A stretch of DNA of 64,000 bases, taken from assembly GCA_964448305.1 (NCBI GenBank), contig CAYUWB010000002.1, positions 31,868-95,867 of the forward strand. The letters are read 5' to 3'. A program made the translations under genes and the position numbers. Under the pieces are notes generated by a model. That model was not told the origin of the DNA. It worked only from the letters and a program-made list of their open reading frames with translations, and searched no databases. The stretch comes from Thioglobus_C sp964448305. Its GTDB lineage: Bacteria > Pseudomonadota > Gammaproteobacteria > PS1 > Pseudothioglobaceae. Below, piece by piece: positions 35,205 to 43,288 of the stretch (position 1 is its first letter; each line of letters begins with the position of its first letter).

Positions 35205-35492
35205 TTAATCAAAATGTTGTGGGACATCCATACTCTTATGCAAAATACGAATGATAAAAATATCGTTGTCTTTTTCTTTATAAAAAACCACGTGAGAGCG
35301 ATGGTAAAAACCAAGATAACCTAAACCAACATGATCATAATTCAAACCGATATTGGGATTGTCTGACAGGATTTTTAAACACCCTTCTAGTGAGCTATGA
35401 TATGCCAGCATAGCGTCATAACCAAAGCTTTTTACAGTGTAATCAATAATACTCTCAATATCTTCTATTGCTTTAGAAGATAAGCTAACCAT
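35205..35492 (-). CDS. parE: ParE/RelE-superfamily toxin
   Basis: This is the predicted toxin of a type II toxin-antitoxin pair; ParE toxins poison gyrase. The 95-aa protein has the compact fold pattern LSSKAIEDIESIIDYT, the helix FGYDAMLAYHSSLEGCLKILSDNPNIG (seen in parts), and the terminal strands HVVFYKEKDNDIFIIRILHKSMD. The start overlaps the antitoxin gene by 8 bp, as usual. Gyrase versus other targets cannot be told from the sequence. Confidence 0.88.
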   Translation of the reverse strand: MVSLSSKAIEDIESIIDYTVKSFGYDAMLAYHSSLEGCLKILSDNPNIGLNYDHVGLGYLGFYHRSHVVFYKEKDNDIFIIRILHKSMDVPQHFD

Positions 35493-35730
35493 CTATATCA
35501 AACTTCTTTTTGGCTTTAACTAAAATATCATTCATTGACAAGGCGCTTATCCCACTATCTTCACCCTCTTTAAGGGCTGAGCGCAAGGCGGATAATTTTT
35601 GCTTATGCTCTTGATCTTTACGCACAAGATCTCTCATGTATTCACTATCGTTACCGTACTGACCCGATTTGATTTGGGACTTAATCCAAGCATCTTGCTG
35701 CTGCGTCACAGTAATTGTTTTTCTTAACAT
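35485..35730 (-). CDS. parD: ParD-like ribbon-helix-helix antitoxin
   Basis: This antitoxin binds the toxin and represses the operon. The 81-aa protein starts MLRKTITVTQQQDAWIKSQI, a ribbon-helix-helix DNA-binding region. The classic ParD stretch YGNDSEYMRDLVRKDQEH and a C-terminal toxin-binding tail follow. It lies upstream of and overlaps the toxin gene. An inverted repeat in its promoter is a likely operator. The pair is adjacent to a tRNA-Met remnant, a typical accessory location. Confidence 0.9.
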   Translation of the reverse strand: MLRKTITVTQQQDAWIKSQIKSGQYGNDSEYMRDLVRKDQEHKQKLSALRSALKEGEDSGISALSMNDILVKAKKKFDIDG

Positions 35731-35753
35731 GTTGTTTTACCTGTTTTCTAATA

Positions 35754-35772
35754 GTATGAATATATCATACCA
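35754..35772 (-). promoter_or_regulatory. Promoter and likely operator of parDE
   Basis: The inverted repeat GTATGA-ATATA-TCATAC (35754-35770) overlaps an extended -10 reading TGGTATGAT on the minus strand. Binding of ParD there would block the promoter, the usual autoregulation of such pairs. Confidence 0.6.
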
Positions 35773-35789
35773 TGTGTCTATTACACAAG

Positions 35790-35905
35790 TATTTTTTTAT
35801 TGCACAAGGCACACGACAGAACGAACGAGGGAGTATAGATAAACTATATGACTGAGTGAGTGATAAGTGTAACGCAGTGCAAGGGAAAAAGATGCAGCAG
35901 AAAAG
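35790..35905 (-). repeat. tRNA-trailer repeat, copy A (next to the tRNA-Met remnant)
   Basis: This 116-bp stretch lies directly behind the CCA end of the tRNA-Met remnant. It matches 36852-36967 without gaps at about 105 of 116 positions. It contains the hairpin TATAG-ATAAA-CTATA at 35836-35850. A more distant copy lies behind tRNA-Phe near 58.4 kb. Confidence 0.85.
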
Positions 35906-35956
35906 TGGTGGTTATGGGTGGACTTGAACCACCGACCCCAGCATTATGAATGCTGC
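35906..35956 (-). pseudogene. tRNA-Met(CAU) remnant: intact 3' part, decayed 5' part
   Basis: From the CCA end through the T arm, variable loop and anticodon arm, 51 bases are identical to the complete tRNA-Met at 36968-37044. Beyond that the D arm is degenerate and the 5' acceptor strand is missing. It is therefore a non-functional copy, left by tandem duplication or by an integration event at the tRNA 3' end. Confidence 0.88.
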
Positions 35957-36022
35957 ACTCTATCTAGTTGTGAAAGAAACAGGCGAAAACACAGTTCTTA
36001 GATAATTATTAGAGTTTGCGAG

Positions 36023-36670
36023 TCAAAACAATTTTATTCTTGGTTTTCTGTAATTCATTTCTTCTCGAGCTTTCTTGGCAGCATTACTGATCTCGTTATC
36101 TCCATTTTTGTAGGCTTTTTTGAGCCAAAATTCTGCTTGAGAGCGACTCTTGTCAATTCCATCGCCATTCATATACATGATGCCCATGAGGTATTGAGCA
36201 CTTGGCAGATGTTTTTTGGCTACCTTCAATATTCTCCTGGCCGCTTCTTCACGATCCTTTGGCACGCCAGTACCCTTATAAAACATCATAGCAATATTAT
36301 ATTCAGCACCATAATGACCTTGATCTGATGCTACACACCACCACTTAATCGCTTGATCGTAATCCTGCTTAACGCCTTTACCATTTTCATACATTGTGCC
36401 TAAATTATATTGGGCTCTAGAATGTGACTGATCGGCCGCTTTTTTAAACCATTTAAGTGCTTGCGCGTCATCTTGCTTAACCCCAACACCATGATAATAC
36501 ATGTCAGCTAAATCAGCTTGCGCAAAAGCATTGCCCTTCTCTGCCTCTGATTTGTACTCAATAAAGGCAGTTTCATAATCGCCTTCCATAAAAGCTTGAA
36601 AGCCCTCTGGATATCCAGCCTGAACTAACGTAGAAATAAACAACAATAGGGTTAATGTAGAATAATGCAT
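36023..36670 (-). CDS. Secreted Sel1-repeat protein
   Basis: This 215-aa protein has a signal peptide (MHYSTLTLLLFISTLVQA). About five Sel1/TPR-like repeats follow, such as AQADLADMYYHGVGVKQD, AQYNLGTMYENGKGVKQD, AEYNIAMMFYKGTGVPKD and AQYLMGIMYMNGDGIDKS. Sel1 proteins are helical scaffolds for protein contacts, often in the periplasm and in host or stress interactions. It lies alone between the two tRNA-Met copies, with no evident operon partner. The ligand is unknown. Confidence 0.88.
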   Translation of the reverse strand: MHYSTLTLLLFISTLVQAGYPEGFQAFMEGDYETAFIEYKSEAEKGNAFAQADLADMYYHGVGVKQDDAQALKWFKKAADQSHSRAQYNLGTMYENGKGVKQDYDQAIKWWCVASDQGHYGAEYNIAMMFYKGTGVPKDREEAARRILKVAKKHLPSAQYLMGIMYMNGDGIDKSRSQAEFWLKKAYKNGDNEISNAAKKAREEMNYRKPRIKLF

Positions 36671-36851
36671 AAAAGTATTGTATACATTGTTAGCAAGAAG
36701 TGGAAATTAAAACGAAAAATCCTAATTCGACACTTCGATGTAACTCTATTTTATGGAGACTACTTTTAAAAGGGGAGGCTCAAAACCCTTTTTTAAATCT
36801 TGGTTATTCATGAGACATTTCTATCTTAATTTGGCCAGTCTTTTGTGCCAA

Positions 36852-36967
36852 TATTTTTTTCTTGCACAAGGCAGACGACAGAGCGAACGCGGGAGTATAG
36901 ATAAACTATATGACATAGTGAGCGATAAGTGTAACACAGCGCAAGGGGAAAAGATGCAACAGAAAAG
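36852..36967 (-). repeat. tRNA-trailer repeat, copy B (behind the intact tRNA-Met)
   Basis: This is the 116-bp partner of copy A at an offset of 1062 bp. It would be transcribed as the 3' trailer of tRNA-Met. The same TATAG/CTATA hairpin lies at 36898-36912. Confidence 0.85.
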
Positions 36968-37044
36968 TGGTGGTTATGGGTGGACTTGAACCACCGACCC
37001 CAGCATTATGAATGCTGTGCTCTAACCAGCTGAGCTACATAACC
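36968..37044 (-). tRNA. tRNA-Met (elongator, anticodon CAU), CCA encoded
   Basis: The minus strand gives a complete cloverleaf: acceptor GGTTATG paired with CATAACC, D arm GCTCAGCTGGTTAGAGC, anticodon arm CAGCA-TTCATAA-TGCTG, and T arm GGTGG-TTCAAGT-CCACC, followed by A and CCA. It has a Watson-Crick 1:72 pair and no three-G anticodon stem, so it is the elongator type or a tRNA-Ile2 read with modified C. I favour Met. Confidence 0.92.
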
Positions 37045-37084
37045 AAAAGAGCGTGTATTATCGGGAGATTTGCAGATAAAGTCA

Positions 37085-37136
37085 ATAGGCAACAAATAAT
37101 ATATTGTTATCGTTGCCTATGATTATCAAAATAATC
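37085..37136. other. Two tandem hairpins behind the SulP gene
   Basis: ATAGGCAAC / GTTGCCTAT (37085-37120) and GATTAT-CAAA-ATAATC (37121-37136) lie between the SulP stop and the tRNA-Met gene. Neither has a proper T-run on the minus strand. They may protect the 3' end or act in Rho-dependent termination. Confidence 0.5.
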
Positions 37137-37171
37137 AGTCGTATAAAATCCTAACTAACTATCTTGTTAGA

Positions 37172-38476
37172 CTAGTTGACGTTTGTTTCATCATCTTTAA
37201 ATCGATCAAAATAATGGCGGACAATCGCGCCAGTAGGTTTGTTCTCAATCTTGGAAAAGATAACGTAGTTAATAATAGCATGGAGCACCAGTGTAACTAT
37301 TAGGCCTTCAAAAATACCGATCTTAAAAACCAAGGCGCCACACAAAGAGCCGAGTAGTAGTGCATACGGACCGAACTGTGCCACATGGAGTAAGCCCAAT
37401 ATCATTTTAATACCCACAAACGCCATAATAATTGCCAATGCAAAGTAAGGTAGATGATCAAGATAATGTGAGTTAAATACAAAAAATGTGATCACCAGAC
37501 CAATCACTAAAACAGATAATTTAGTATAGGCGCCTGCAAGTTTATTTGTCGAACTCTTGGCTAAACCATCAAGGTTAGTCATACCACCAAAGAAGCTTGC
37601 ACCCATATTAGATACCCAAATAGAAAGCAAACTGTTGTTACTATTACAAGGCCTTTCTAGTGGATCAATTTTTTCAATCGCTGCGTTACTCATCACCTGC
37701 TCGATTACATCTACGACCGCAAGCATTAACGCGAAGAAGATTGCATATATCCACATATAAGCCGTATCAAAATCAGGAATCGGCAAACCAAGCGCAAAAT
37801 TAACATCCTCTACTTTTAACATCTTAACATCAACGAACTGTGCAGCAACAATACCTAAGATTATTAACGCAAAATATGGCATCGCAGGTTTAGTGTCTTT
37901 GTATATTTTAAATAATGTTAGGAAAATCGCTGCACCTGCAATTGAAAGCACAACAACAGTGATACGATCTGCATTCCAAAACTCTTCTGACGCTGCCATA
38001 CCGACAGGTAACATCCATAAAAATGGTAAAAATTTAAGTGCAATTTTTAAACCGATACCGGCCAACAAGCCTTCAACTAAGTAAGTTGGAACAGCCTGAA
38101 GTAAATAGCGTTGCCAATCAAACTTCCATATGATTGCCTGGAAGGTGGCAGTCATGAAAATAATAAAAGCCATATTCTCAATCCCGAACGTGGCAACACC
38201 CATGGCCAAAATAGGCGCCAATCCTGCTGCAATACCTGGTGCACCAATAAAGTTACCAGGGCGGAATAATGCAAATAAGAAACCAATAAATGAAGCAAAA
38301 GCAACTGTTGCTAGACCCACTTGAATTGGGTAATCAGACATTAACGCAATACCAATTGATAATGGAATCGCCATTGTTGCGGTGATCACACCGGCCTGAA
38401 GATCTCTACCTACATATTCTTTCCTAAAAGCAGCAGAACCATGGTCCTGAAGGTCATTATTCTTAACTTTACTCAT
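37172..38476 (-). CDS. SulP-family anion transporter without STAS domain
   Basis: This 434-aa membrane protein has about twelve hydrophobic segments with SulP/UraA-fold features: RDLQAGVITATMAIPLSIGIALM at the start, FRPGNFIGAPGIAAGLAPILA, and NMGASFFGGMTNLDGLAKSS late. SulP proteins carry sulfate, bicarbonate or other anions. The usual cytoplasmic STAS domain after the last helix is missing; only about 30 polar residues follow. An AAGGA site precedes the start. In this autotrophic sulfur oxidiser sulfate efflux or bicarbonate uptake are the obvious candidates, both inferred. Confidence 0.82.
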   Translation of the reverse strand: MSKVKNNDLQDHGSAAFRKEYVGRDLQAGVITATMAIPLSIGIALMSDYPIQVGLATVAFASFIGFLFALFRPGNFIGAPGIAAGLAPILAMGVATFGIENMAFIIFMTATFQAIIWKFDWQRYLLQAVPTYLVEGLLAGIGLKIALKFLPFLWMLPVGMAASEEFWNADRITVVVLSIAGAAIFLTLFKIYKDTKPAMPYFALIILGIVAAQFVDVKMLKVEDVNFALGLPIPDFDTAYMWIYAIFFALMLAVVDVIEQVMSNAAIEKIDPLERPCNSNNSLLSIWVSNMGASFFGGMTNLDGLAKSSTNKLAGAYTKLSVLVIGLVITFFVFNSHYLDHLPYFALAIIMAFVGIKMILGLLHVAQFGPYALLLGSLCGALVFKIGIFEGLIVTLVLHAIINYVIFSKIENKPTGAIVRHYFDRFKDDETNVN

Positions 38477-38589
38477 ATCTTATAAATCCTTAAAACTATA
38501 TCAAAACAATAGAAATTTGATGAATTATCTAAAAGTTTAATATTTTTGTCAAGTATTACTCAAAAAAAAATGCATTTTTATAAAGTAAT

Positions 38590-38598
38590 TGCTAGAAT
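38590..38598 (+). promoter_or_regulatory. Extended -10 eight bases before coaE
   Basis: TGCTAGAAT is an extended -10, followed by eight bases and the ATG at 38607. There is no ribosome binding site, so a leaderless or nearly leaderless transcript is predicted. Confidence 0.5.
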
Positions 38599-38606
38599 AC
38601 ATAACT

Positions 38607-39212
38607 ATGAATCCCATAAAAATTGCACTCACTGGTGGTATCGCTTGTGGCAAATCAAGTGTTAGCCAAGTTTTTAAAAAAATAGACCTGCCTGTTATTG
38701 ATCTTGATGTGATTGCTCGAGAAGTTGTTGAGCCTAATACTCAGGGATTGTCGGAGCTTGTGGCACACTTTGGTAATGATATTCTCAATAAAGATCGATC
38801 GCTTAATCGAGAAGTGTTGCGTCAACAATTATTTGAAAATAAAGACAATCAACAAATGATTGAAGAGATTTTGCATCCAAAAATATTGGAAAAAATGCAA
38901 ATGGACATCAAAAAACTGGGTAAACCGTTGGTTATCGTTGAAGTGCCATTATTAGTGGAGCAAAATCTGTCTCATTTGTTCGATCGGGCCATTGTGGTGG
39001 ATTGCGATGAGCAAAACCAGCTAAAAAGACTGTTAAAACGTAAAAATATTGATGAAAAACTGGCAAAAAGCATGATATCGGCACAAGCTAGCCGAGAACA
39101 ACGCCTAGATTTGGCAGAAAAATTACCGACCGATATGATTGAAAATAATTCGCAAATTTTTGAAATGGAGCAAAAAACACGAGATTTAGCAGAAAAACTA
39201 CTTAATTTGTAG
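38607..39212 (+). CDS. coaE: Dephospho-CoA kinase CoaE
   Basis: CoaE catalyses the last step of coenzyme A synthesis. The 201-aa P-loop kinase has ALTGGIACGKSSVS at its start, DLDVIAREVVEP, and EVPLLVEQNLSHLFD. The ATG at 38607 matches the family start; an upstream TTG would lie inside the -10. It ends overlapping the convergent ferredoxin gene by 15 bp. Confidence 0.95.
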   Translation: MNPIKIALTGGIACGKSSVSQVFKKIDLPVIDLDVIAREVVEPNTQGLSELVAHFGNDILNKDRSLNREVLRQQLFENKDNQQMIEEILHPKILEKMQMDIKKLGKPLVIVEVPLLVEQNLSHLFDRAIVVDCDEQNQLKRLLKRKNIDEKLAKSMISAQASREQRLDLAEKLPTDMIENNSQIFEMEQKTRDLAEKLLNL

Positions 39213-39509
39213 TCGTTTTACTGCATTGCCACCAAGCAAATGCTCGGTGATGATTTCATCAATATCGTCTTCATCGATGTATTGATACCAAACATCATCA
39301 GGATACACCACTGCCACTGGACCGTGCTCACATCGGCCCAAACAACGCGACTCACTCACACCGATTTTCCCCTCACCAAGCATTGATTGATCACGGCATT
39401 TGTCTTTGGCATAACGATACATCTGCTTAGCGCCGAGCTGTGAACAACAAGCCTTGCCGTCTTTGCGCTGATTATTACAAAAGAAAATATGTCGAGTATA
39501 GAAGTTCAT
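39198..39509 (-). CDS. Thioredoxin-like [2Fe-2S] ferredoxin domain protein
   Basis: This 103-aa cytoplasmic protein has the cluster-binding pattern of Shethna-type or NuoE-like thioredoxin-fold ferredoxins: Cys11 and Cys21 (FFCNNQRKDGKAC) and the later pair SRCLGRCEHGP. The ending VKRLQIK is basic. Electron-transfer partners are unknown. It lies 9 nt behind rsmI and may be co-transcribed with it. Confidence 0.87.
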   Translation of the reverse strand: MNFYTRHIFFCNNQRKDGKACCSQLGAKQMYRYAKDKCRDQSMLGEGKIGVSESRCLGRCEHGPVAVVYPDDVWYQYIDEDDIDEIITEHLLGGNAVKRLQIK

Positions 39510-39518
39510 GGCTTTTCC

Positions 39519-40343
39519 CTATAAATCAATTGCACGCTGATAACAGTGCTTTTTATCGATGTTTGTTATTTTGGCGGCTAATTTTGCCGCTTTTGAGGCG
39601 CCCATTTCAGCAAGCAAAATGGGTAAAATTTTATCTAGTTGTTCTTCGCCTGCAACTTTGTCGTCCTTATCAACGCCCGATATTAAAATAACAAACTCGC
39701 CTTTTTGGTGGGCATCATCCGCTTGTAAATAATCAATCAAATTGGGCAATGTGTCGGTTTTAATGGTTTCAAATGATTTGGTAATTTCTTTGGCTAAGCA
39801 AACCACACGCTCATTGCCCAATACAGATTGACAATCCAACAGGCAAGCTAAGACGCGCTTAGGAGATTCGTAAAAAATAACGGTTTCATCCAAATGCGCA
39901 CTGGCTTGTATTGCCTTGACCCTTGCGGTTTGTTTGGCGGGTAAAAACCCAAAAAAACTAAAGCGGTCGCTGGCCATACCGGCAACAGACAAAGCGCTAA
40001 TAATGGCACTTGGTCCAGGAATTGGCACCACATCAATGTTTGCTTTTTTGGCCTCACTCACCAACACATAACCAGGGTCGCTAATCAGTGGCGTGCCCGC
40101 ATCGCTAATCAGTGCGATGTTTTTACCGCTGAGTAATTCATCAATAACGCCAGCTGTTTTATGGGTTTCGTTGTGCTCATGAAATGCACGCATTGGTGTG
40201 GTGATATTGTAATGATCAAGCAGTCGTTTGCTATGACGGGTGTCTTCCGCCAAAATTACGTCAACAGTATTTAGCGTTTCAATCGCCCTAAAGGTGATAT
40301 CATCTAAATTTCCAATTGGTGTGGCAACAATATATAACGACAT
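39519..40343 (-). CDS. rsmI: 16S rRNA 2'-O-methyltransferase RsmI
   Basis: RsmI methylates C1402 of 16S rRNA. The 274-aa tetrapyrrole-methylase-fold protein has LYIVATPIGNLDDITFRA, the SAM-site motif LISDAGTPLISDPGY, VVPIPGPSAIISAL and YESPKRV. Its ATG is only 5 bp from the divergent yraN start, so each promoter must lie inside the other gene. Confidence 0.96.
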   Translation of the reverse strand: MSLYIVATPIGNLDDITFRAIETLNTVDVILAEDTRHSKRLLDHYNITTPMRAFHEHNETHKTAGVIDELLSGKNIALISDAGTPLISDPGYVLVSEAKKANIDVVPIPGPSAIISALSVAGMASDRFSFFGFLPAKQTARVKAIQASAHLDETVIFYESPKRVLACLLDCQSVLGNERVVCLAKEITKSFETIKTDTLPNLIDYLQADDAHQKGEFVILISGVDKDDKVAGEEQLDKILPILLAEMGASKAAKLAAKITNIDKKHCYQRAIDL

Positions 40344-40348
40344 AAAAC

Positions 40349-40720
40349 ATGTTTAGCTTTAAACGACAAACCGGCAATCAAGCGGAAAACTTAGCGCTGG
40401 CCCATTTACAAGAAAACGGCCTGCAACTGATCGAACAAAACTATTTAACTAAATGTGGTGAAATAGACATTATTATGCTTGATAAATCAGAACAGACATT
40501 AGTTTTTGTTGAAGTTCGTTATCGTCAAAATAATCAATTTGGCTCAGCCACTGATACGGTTGACCAGCACAAACAAAATAAACTGATTCGTACCGCGCAG
40601 CACTATCTTCAACAATATTCAAAGTATCAAGAATTTATCTGTCGGTTTGATGTTGTTGGTGTAGAATCTGATTTAAAATATCCTACAATTAACTGGATAA
40701 AAAATGCTTTCGAGGCCTAA
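40349..40720 (+). CDS. yraN: UPF0102 (YraN-family) nuclease-like protein
   Basis: This 123-aa protein has the conserved YraN pattern: NLALAHLQENGLQLIEQNY, CGEIDIIMLDKSEQTLVFVEVRYR and FDVVGV. The fold is restriction-endonuclease-like (D...EVK type; here EVR replaces EVK). Its function is unproven in general. The rsmI-yraN-dolP arrangement resembles that of E. coli. It starts at an ATG with no clear ribosome binding site. Confidence 0.93.
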   Translation: MFSFKRQTGNQAENLALAHLQENGLQLIEQNYLTKCGEIDIIMLDKSEQTLVFVEVRYRQNNQFGSATDTVDQHKQNKLIRTAQHYLQQYSKYQEFICRFDVVGVESDLKYPTINWIKNAFEA

Positions 40721-40723
40721 CCC

Positions 40724-41461
40724 ATGATGAAAAAAACACTGCTTTTATCAACCCTTATTCTTAATTCAATCTTACTGAGTGGTTGCGTTGTTAGCACGGC
40801 ATCGACTGTCAGTACTGCGGTCTCAGTTGTTAATGAAAGACGCACCACAGGCGAGATGATTGATGACAAAACCATTGGGCTTAGACTCTTAGCTTGGGCA
40901 ACTGAAGATGCAAAACTAAAAGATGCGCACGTTAATTTTATGTCGTTTGATCGTATTGTATTAGCCACGGGCGAGGCACCAAGTAATGATTTGCGTAGCT
41001 ATATTATTAAGCAAATACAAGTCGTTGATCCGAAAATTAAAAAAGTCATTAATGAAATTGTTGTTGGACCAAATAGTGGTTATTTGAGCCGTATGAAAGA
41101 CGGCGCGATTACCGCACAAGTTGAGGTGCTATTTCATGACCAAGAGGTTTTCCATCCTACCCATGTAAAAGTAATGACCGAAAACCAAGTGGTTTATCTG
41201 ATGGGTGAAATCACTAAACGTGAAGCTGATAAAGCCGCAAAAACAGCCGCTAAGGCCAAAGGCGTAAAAAAAGTGGTTAAGCTTTTTGATTACTTAAAAA
41301 CACGTCCAGCCGCAGAAATTGAACGCGACAAACAAAGAGAGATTGATGCACAAAAAGCGGCAGAGCTCAAAAAACAGCAGGCTGAACTTGATGCAAAAAA
41401 AGCAGAGTTAAAAAGACAGCTTAGAGCCCTAGGTGCTAATACTGAAGGTACGCCGTTTTAA
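40724..41461 (+). CDS. dolP: DolP-like lipoprotein with two BON domains
   Basis: DolP is an outer-membrane lipoprotein that supports the BAM complex and envelope integrity. A lipobox LLSGC places the lipidated Cys at residue 21. Two BON domains follow (about 50-115, GEMIDDKTIGLRLLAWATED; and about 120-190, MKDGAITAQVEVLF). The final 50 residues form a charged Lys/Glu/Ala coiled coil, which I do not expect in E. coli DolP. It starts 3 nt after yraN and overlaps rnhB by 4 bp. Confidence 0.87.
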   Translation: MMKKTLLLSTLILNSILLSGCVVSTASTVSTAVSVVNERRTTGEMIDDKTIGLRLLAWATEDAKLKDAHVNFMSFDRIVLATGEAPSNDLRSYIIKQIQVVDPKIKKVINEIVVGPNSGYLSRMKDGAITAQVEVLFHDQEVFHPTHVKVMTENQVVYLMGEITKREADKAAKTAAKAKGVKKVVKLFDYLKTRPAAEIERDKQREIDAQKAAELKKQQAELDAKKAELKRQLRALGANTEGTPF

Positions 41462-42015
41462 TCAACTAGCTTTTTAATAGGGGCAAACGAAAATCGATGT
41501 TGGTGCTTAATCGCGCCATGGGTTTGTAATGCTTCTAAATGGACTTTGGTGCCATAACCCTTGTGCTTGGAAAAGCCATATTCTGGATACTGTGTATCTA
41601 GCTTAATCATTTGTCTATCGCGTGTTACTTTGGCAATAATCGATGCAGCAGAAATCACCGGCTCGGTTAAATCGCCCTTAACAATCGCGGTGCAATTGTC
41701 TAGCTGTGGACAGCGGTTACCATCCACCAATACCTGGTCATATTTGATGTTTAGATTTTCTACTGCACGTTTCATGGCCAGCATGGTTGCTTGCAGAATA
41801 TTAATTTCATCAATCTCTTGTGGGGTTGATTCGCCCACCGACCACTGACATTGATCAGTAATTAATTGATATAGGGTTTCTCGTTTTTTCTCACTGAGTT
41901 TTTTTGAATCGGTGAGCTCAGGTAAGTCAAAATCTTTTGGCATGATGACAGCGCCAGCCACGACAGACCCTACGAGTGGGCCACGGCCTGCTTCATCTAC
42001 GCCAACAATAATCAC
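41458..42015 (-). CDS. rnhB: Ribonuclease HII
   Basis: RNase HII cuts RNA-DNA hybrids and removes ribonucleotides from DNA. The 185-aa protein has the catalytic VGVDEAGRGPLVGSVVAGAV at its start (Asp7, Glu8), LTDSKKLSEKKRE, VDGN and SAASIIAKVTRDRQM. It overlaps purD by 4 bp and the convergent dolP-like gene by 4 bp. Confidence 0.96.
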   Translation of the reverse strand: MIIVGVDEAGRGPLVGSVVAGAVIMPKDFDLPELTDSKKLSEKKRETLYQLITDQCQWSVGESTPQEIDEINILQATMLAMKRAVENLNIKYDQVLVDGNRCPQLDNCTAIVKGDLTEPVISAASIIAKVTRDRQMIKLDTQYPEYGFSKHKGYGTKVHLEALQTHGAIKHQHRFSFAPIKKLVD

Positions 42016-43280
42016 TTAATCGCTTTAAAACCAATGTCAGTTCGATAGTAGGCATTATCCCAGTCAATTTTGGCTAACAAGTCGTAAGCATTCGTTTGTG
42101 CATCTAGCGTATCGTTACCAAGTGCGGTTGCGCAAAGCACACGACCACCACTGGTGACCACTGAGTTGTTGTCCATTTTAGTGCCAGCATGGAAAACTTT
42201 TGCATCACTGCTATCAGCTGGCAAGCCAATCACCTCGCCTGATGGATAAGCATCTGGATAGCCATTAGCCGCTAATACCACACCCATGGCTGAGCGTTTA
42301 TCCCACTGTATAGTGGCCTGATCAAGCTGACCTTTGGTGGCCAAGAGGCACAAGTCTGCTAAGTTTGATTGTAAGCGCATCATAATTGGCTGTGTTTCAG
42401 GATCACCAAATCGACAGTTGTATTCTAAAACTTTAGAGTTGCCTTTTTGGTCAATCATCAGCCCTGCATACAAAAAGCCTGTATACGCATTACCCTCAGC
42501 TGCCATACCCTCAACCGTTGGTTGAATCACTGTATTCATGACTGATTGAAAAATCTCATCAGTAACAATTGGTGCAGGGGAGTAAGCGCCCATGCCACCT
42601 GTATTGGGGCCTTTGTCGCCATTATCACGGGCTTTGTGGTCTTGAGAAGTCGCCATTGGCAAGATATTTTTACCATCTACCATAACAATAAAACTCGCTT
42701 CTTCACCACTCAAAAACTCTTCAATCACCACACGAGATCCAGCCTCGCCAAACCGATTGCCTTCAAGCATATCGTTAATAGCGTCAACCGCCTCAGCCTC
42801 AGTATTGGCAATAATCACGCCTTTGCCTGCTGCCAAACCATCTGCCTTAATCACAATCGGTGTGCCTTTTTCTTGAACATATTTAATGGCGGGCAACACC
42901 TCAGTAAAGACATCATAAAAAGCCGTTGGAATGTTGTTGCGACCCAAGAAGTCTTTACAAAATGCCTTGGAGCCTTCGAGTTGTGCAGCATTCCGAGTTG
43001 GGCCAAAAATAGCTAGCCCTTGTTCTTGAAAACGATCAACCACACCAATCACCAGTGGCGCTTCAGGGCCAACAATCGTCAAATCAACTTGATTGTCTTT
43101 CACAAAATTAATGAGTCCGTCAATATCTTCTGAGCCAACATTGATATTGGTGAGCTTACTTTCTAGCTCTGTGCCCGCATTGCCTGGTGCAACGAATACT
43201 TCTATTACTTCGTCAAACTTGGCACATTGCCAAGCAAGTGCATGTTCACGACCACCCGCACCAATAACTAAAACTTTCAT
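42012..43280 (-). CDS. purD: Phosphoribosylamine-glycine ligase
   Basis: PurD makes glycinamide ribonucleotide, the second step of purine synthesis. The 422-aa ATP-grasp enzyme shows VLVIGAGGREHALAW at its start, VGPEAPLVIGVVD, IVIKADGLAAGKGVIIA, the signature KARDNGDKGPNTGGMGAYSPAP (seen in parts) and NCRFGDPETQ. An AGGAAA site precedes the ATG. It overlaps rnhB by 4 bp and follows an unknown gene by 8 nt. Confidence 0.97.
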   Translation of the reverse strand: MKVLVIGAGGREHALAWQCAKFDEVIEVFVAPGNAGTELESKLTNINVGSEDIDGLINFVKDNQVDLTIVGPEAPLVIGVVDRFQEQGLAIFGPTRNAAQLEGSKAFCKDFLGRNNIPTAFYDVFTEVLPAIKYVQEKGTPIVIKADGLAAGKGVIIANTEAEAVDAINDMLEGNRFGEAGSRVVIEEFLSGEEASFIVMVDGKNILPMATSQDHKARDNGDKGPNTGGMGAYSPAPIVTDEIFQSVMNTVIQPTVEGMAAEGNAYTGFLYAGLMIDQKGNSKVLEYNCRFGDPETQPIMMRLQSNLADLCLLATKGQLDQATIQWDKRSAMGVVLAANGYPDAYPSGEVIGLPADSSDAKVFHAGTKMDNNSVVTSGGRVLCATALGNDTLDAQTNAYDLLAKIDWDNAYYRTDIGFKAIK

Positions 43281-43288
43281 ATTTTTTC

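Noticed and set aside
36753..36989. Plus-strand reading frame of 78 codons in the tRNA-Met islet
   Set aside because: It runs through the trailer repeat and into the antisense strand of tRNA-Met, has no ribosome binding site and shows no protein-like pattern.
35790..37044. The tRNA-Met duplication as attachment sites of a complete genomic island
   Set aside because: No integrase, relaxase or phage gene lies between or next to the copies; only a remnant or a tandem duplication can be claimed.
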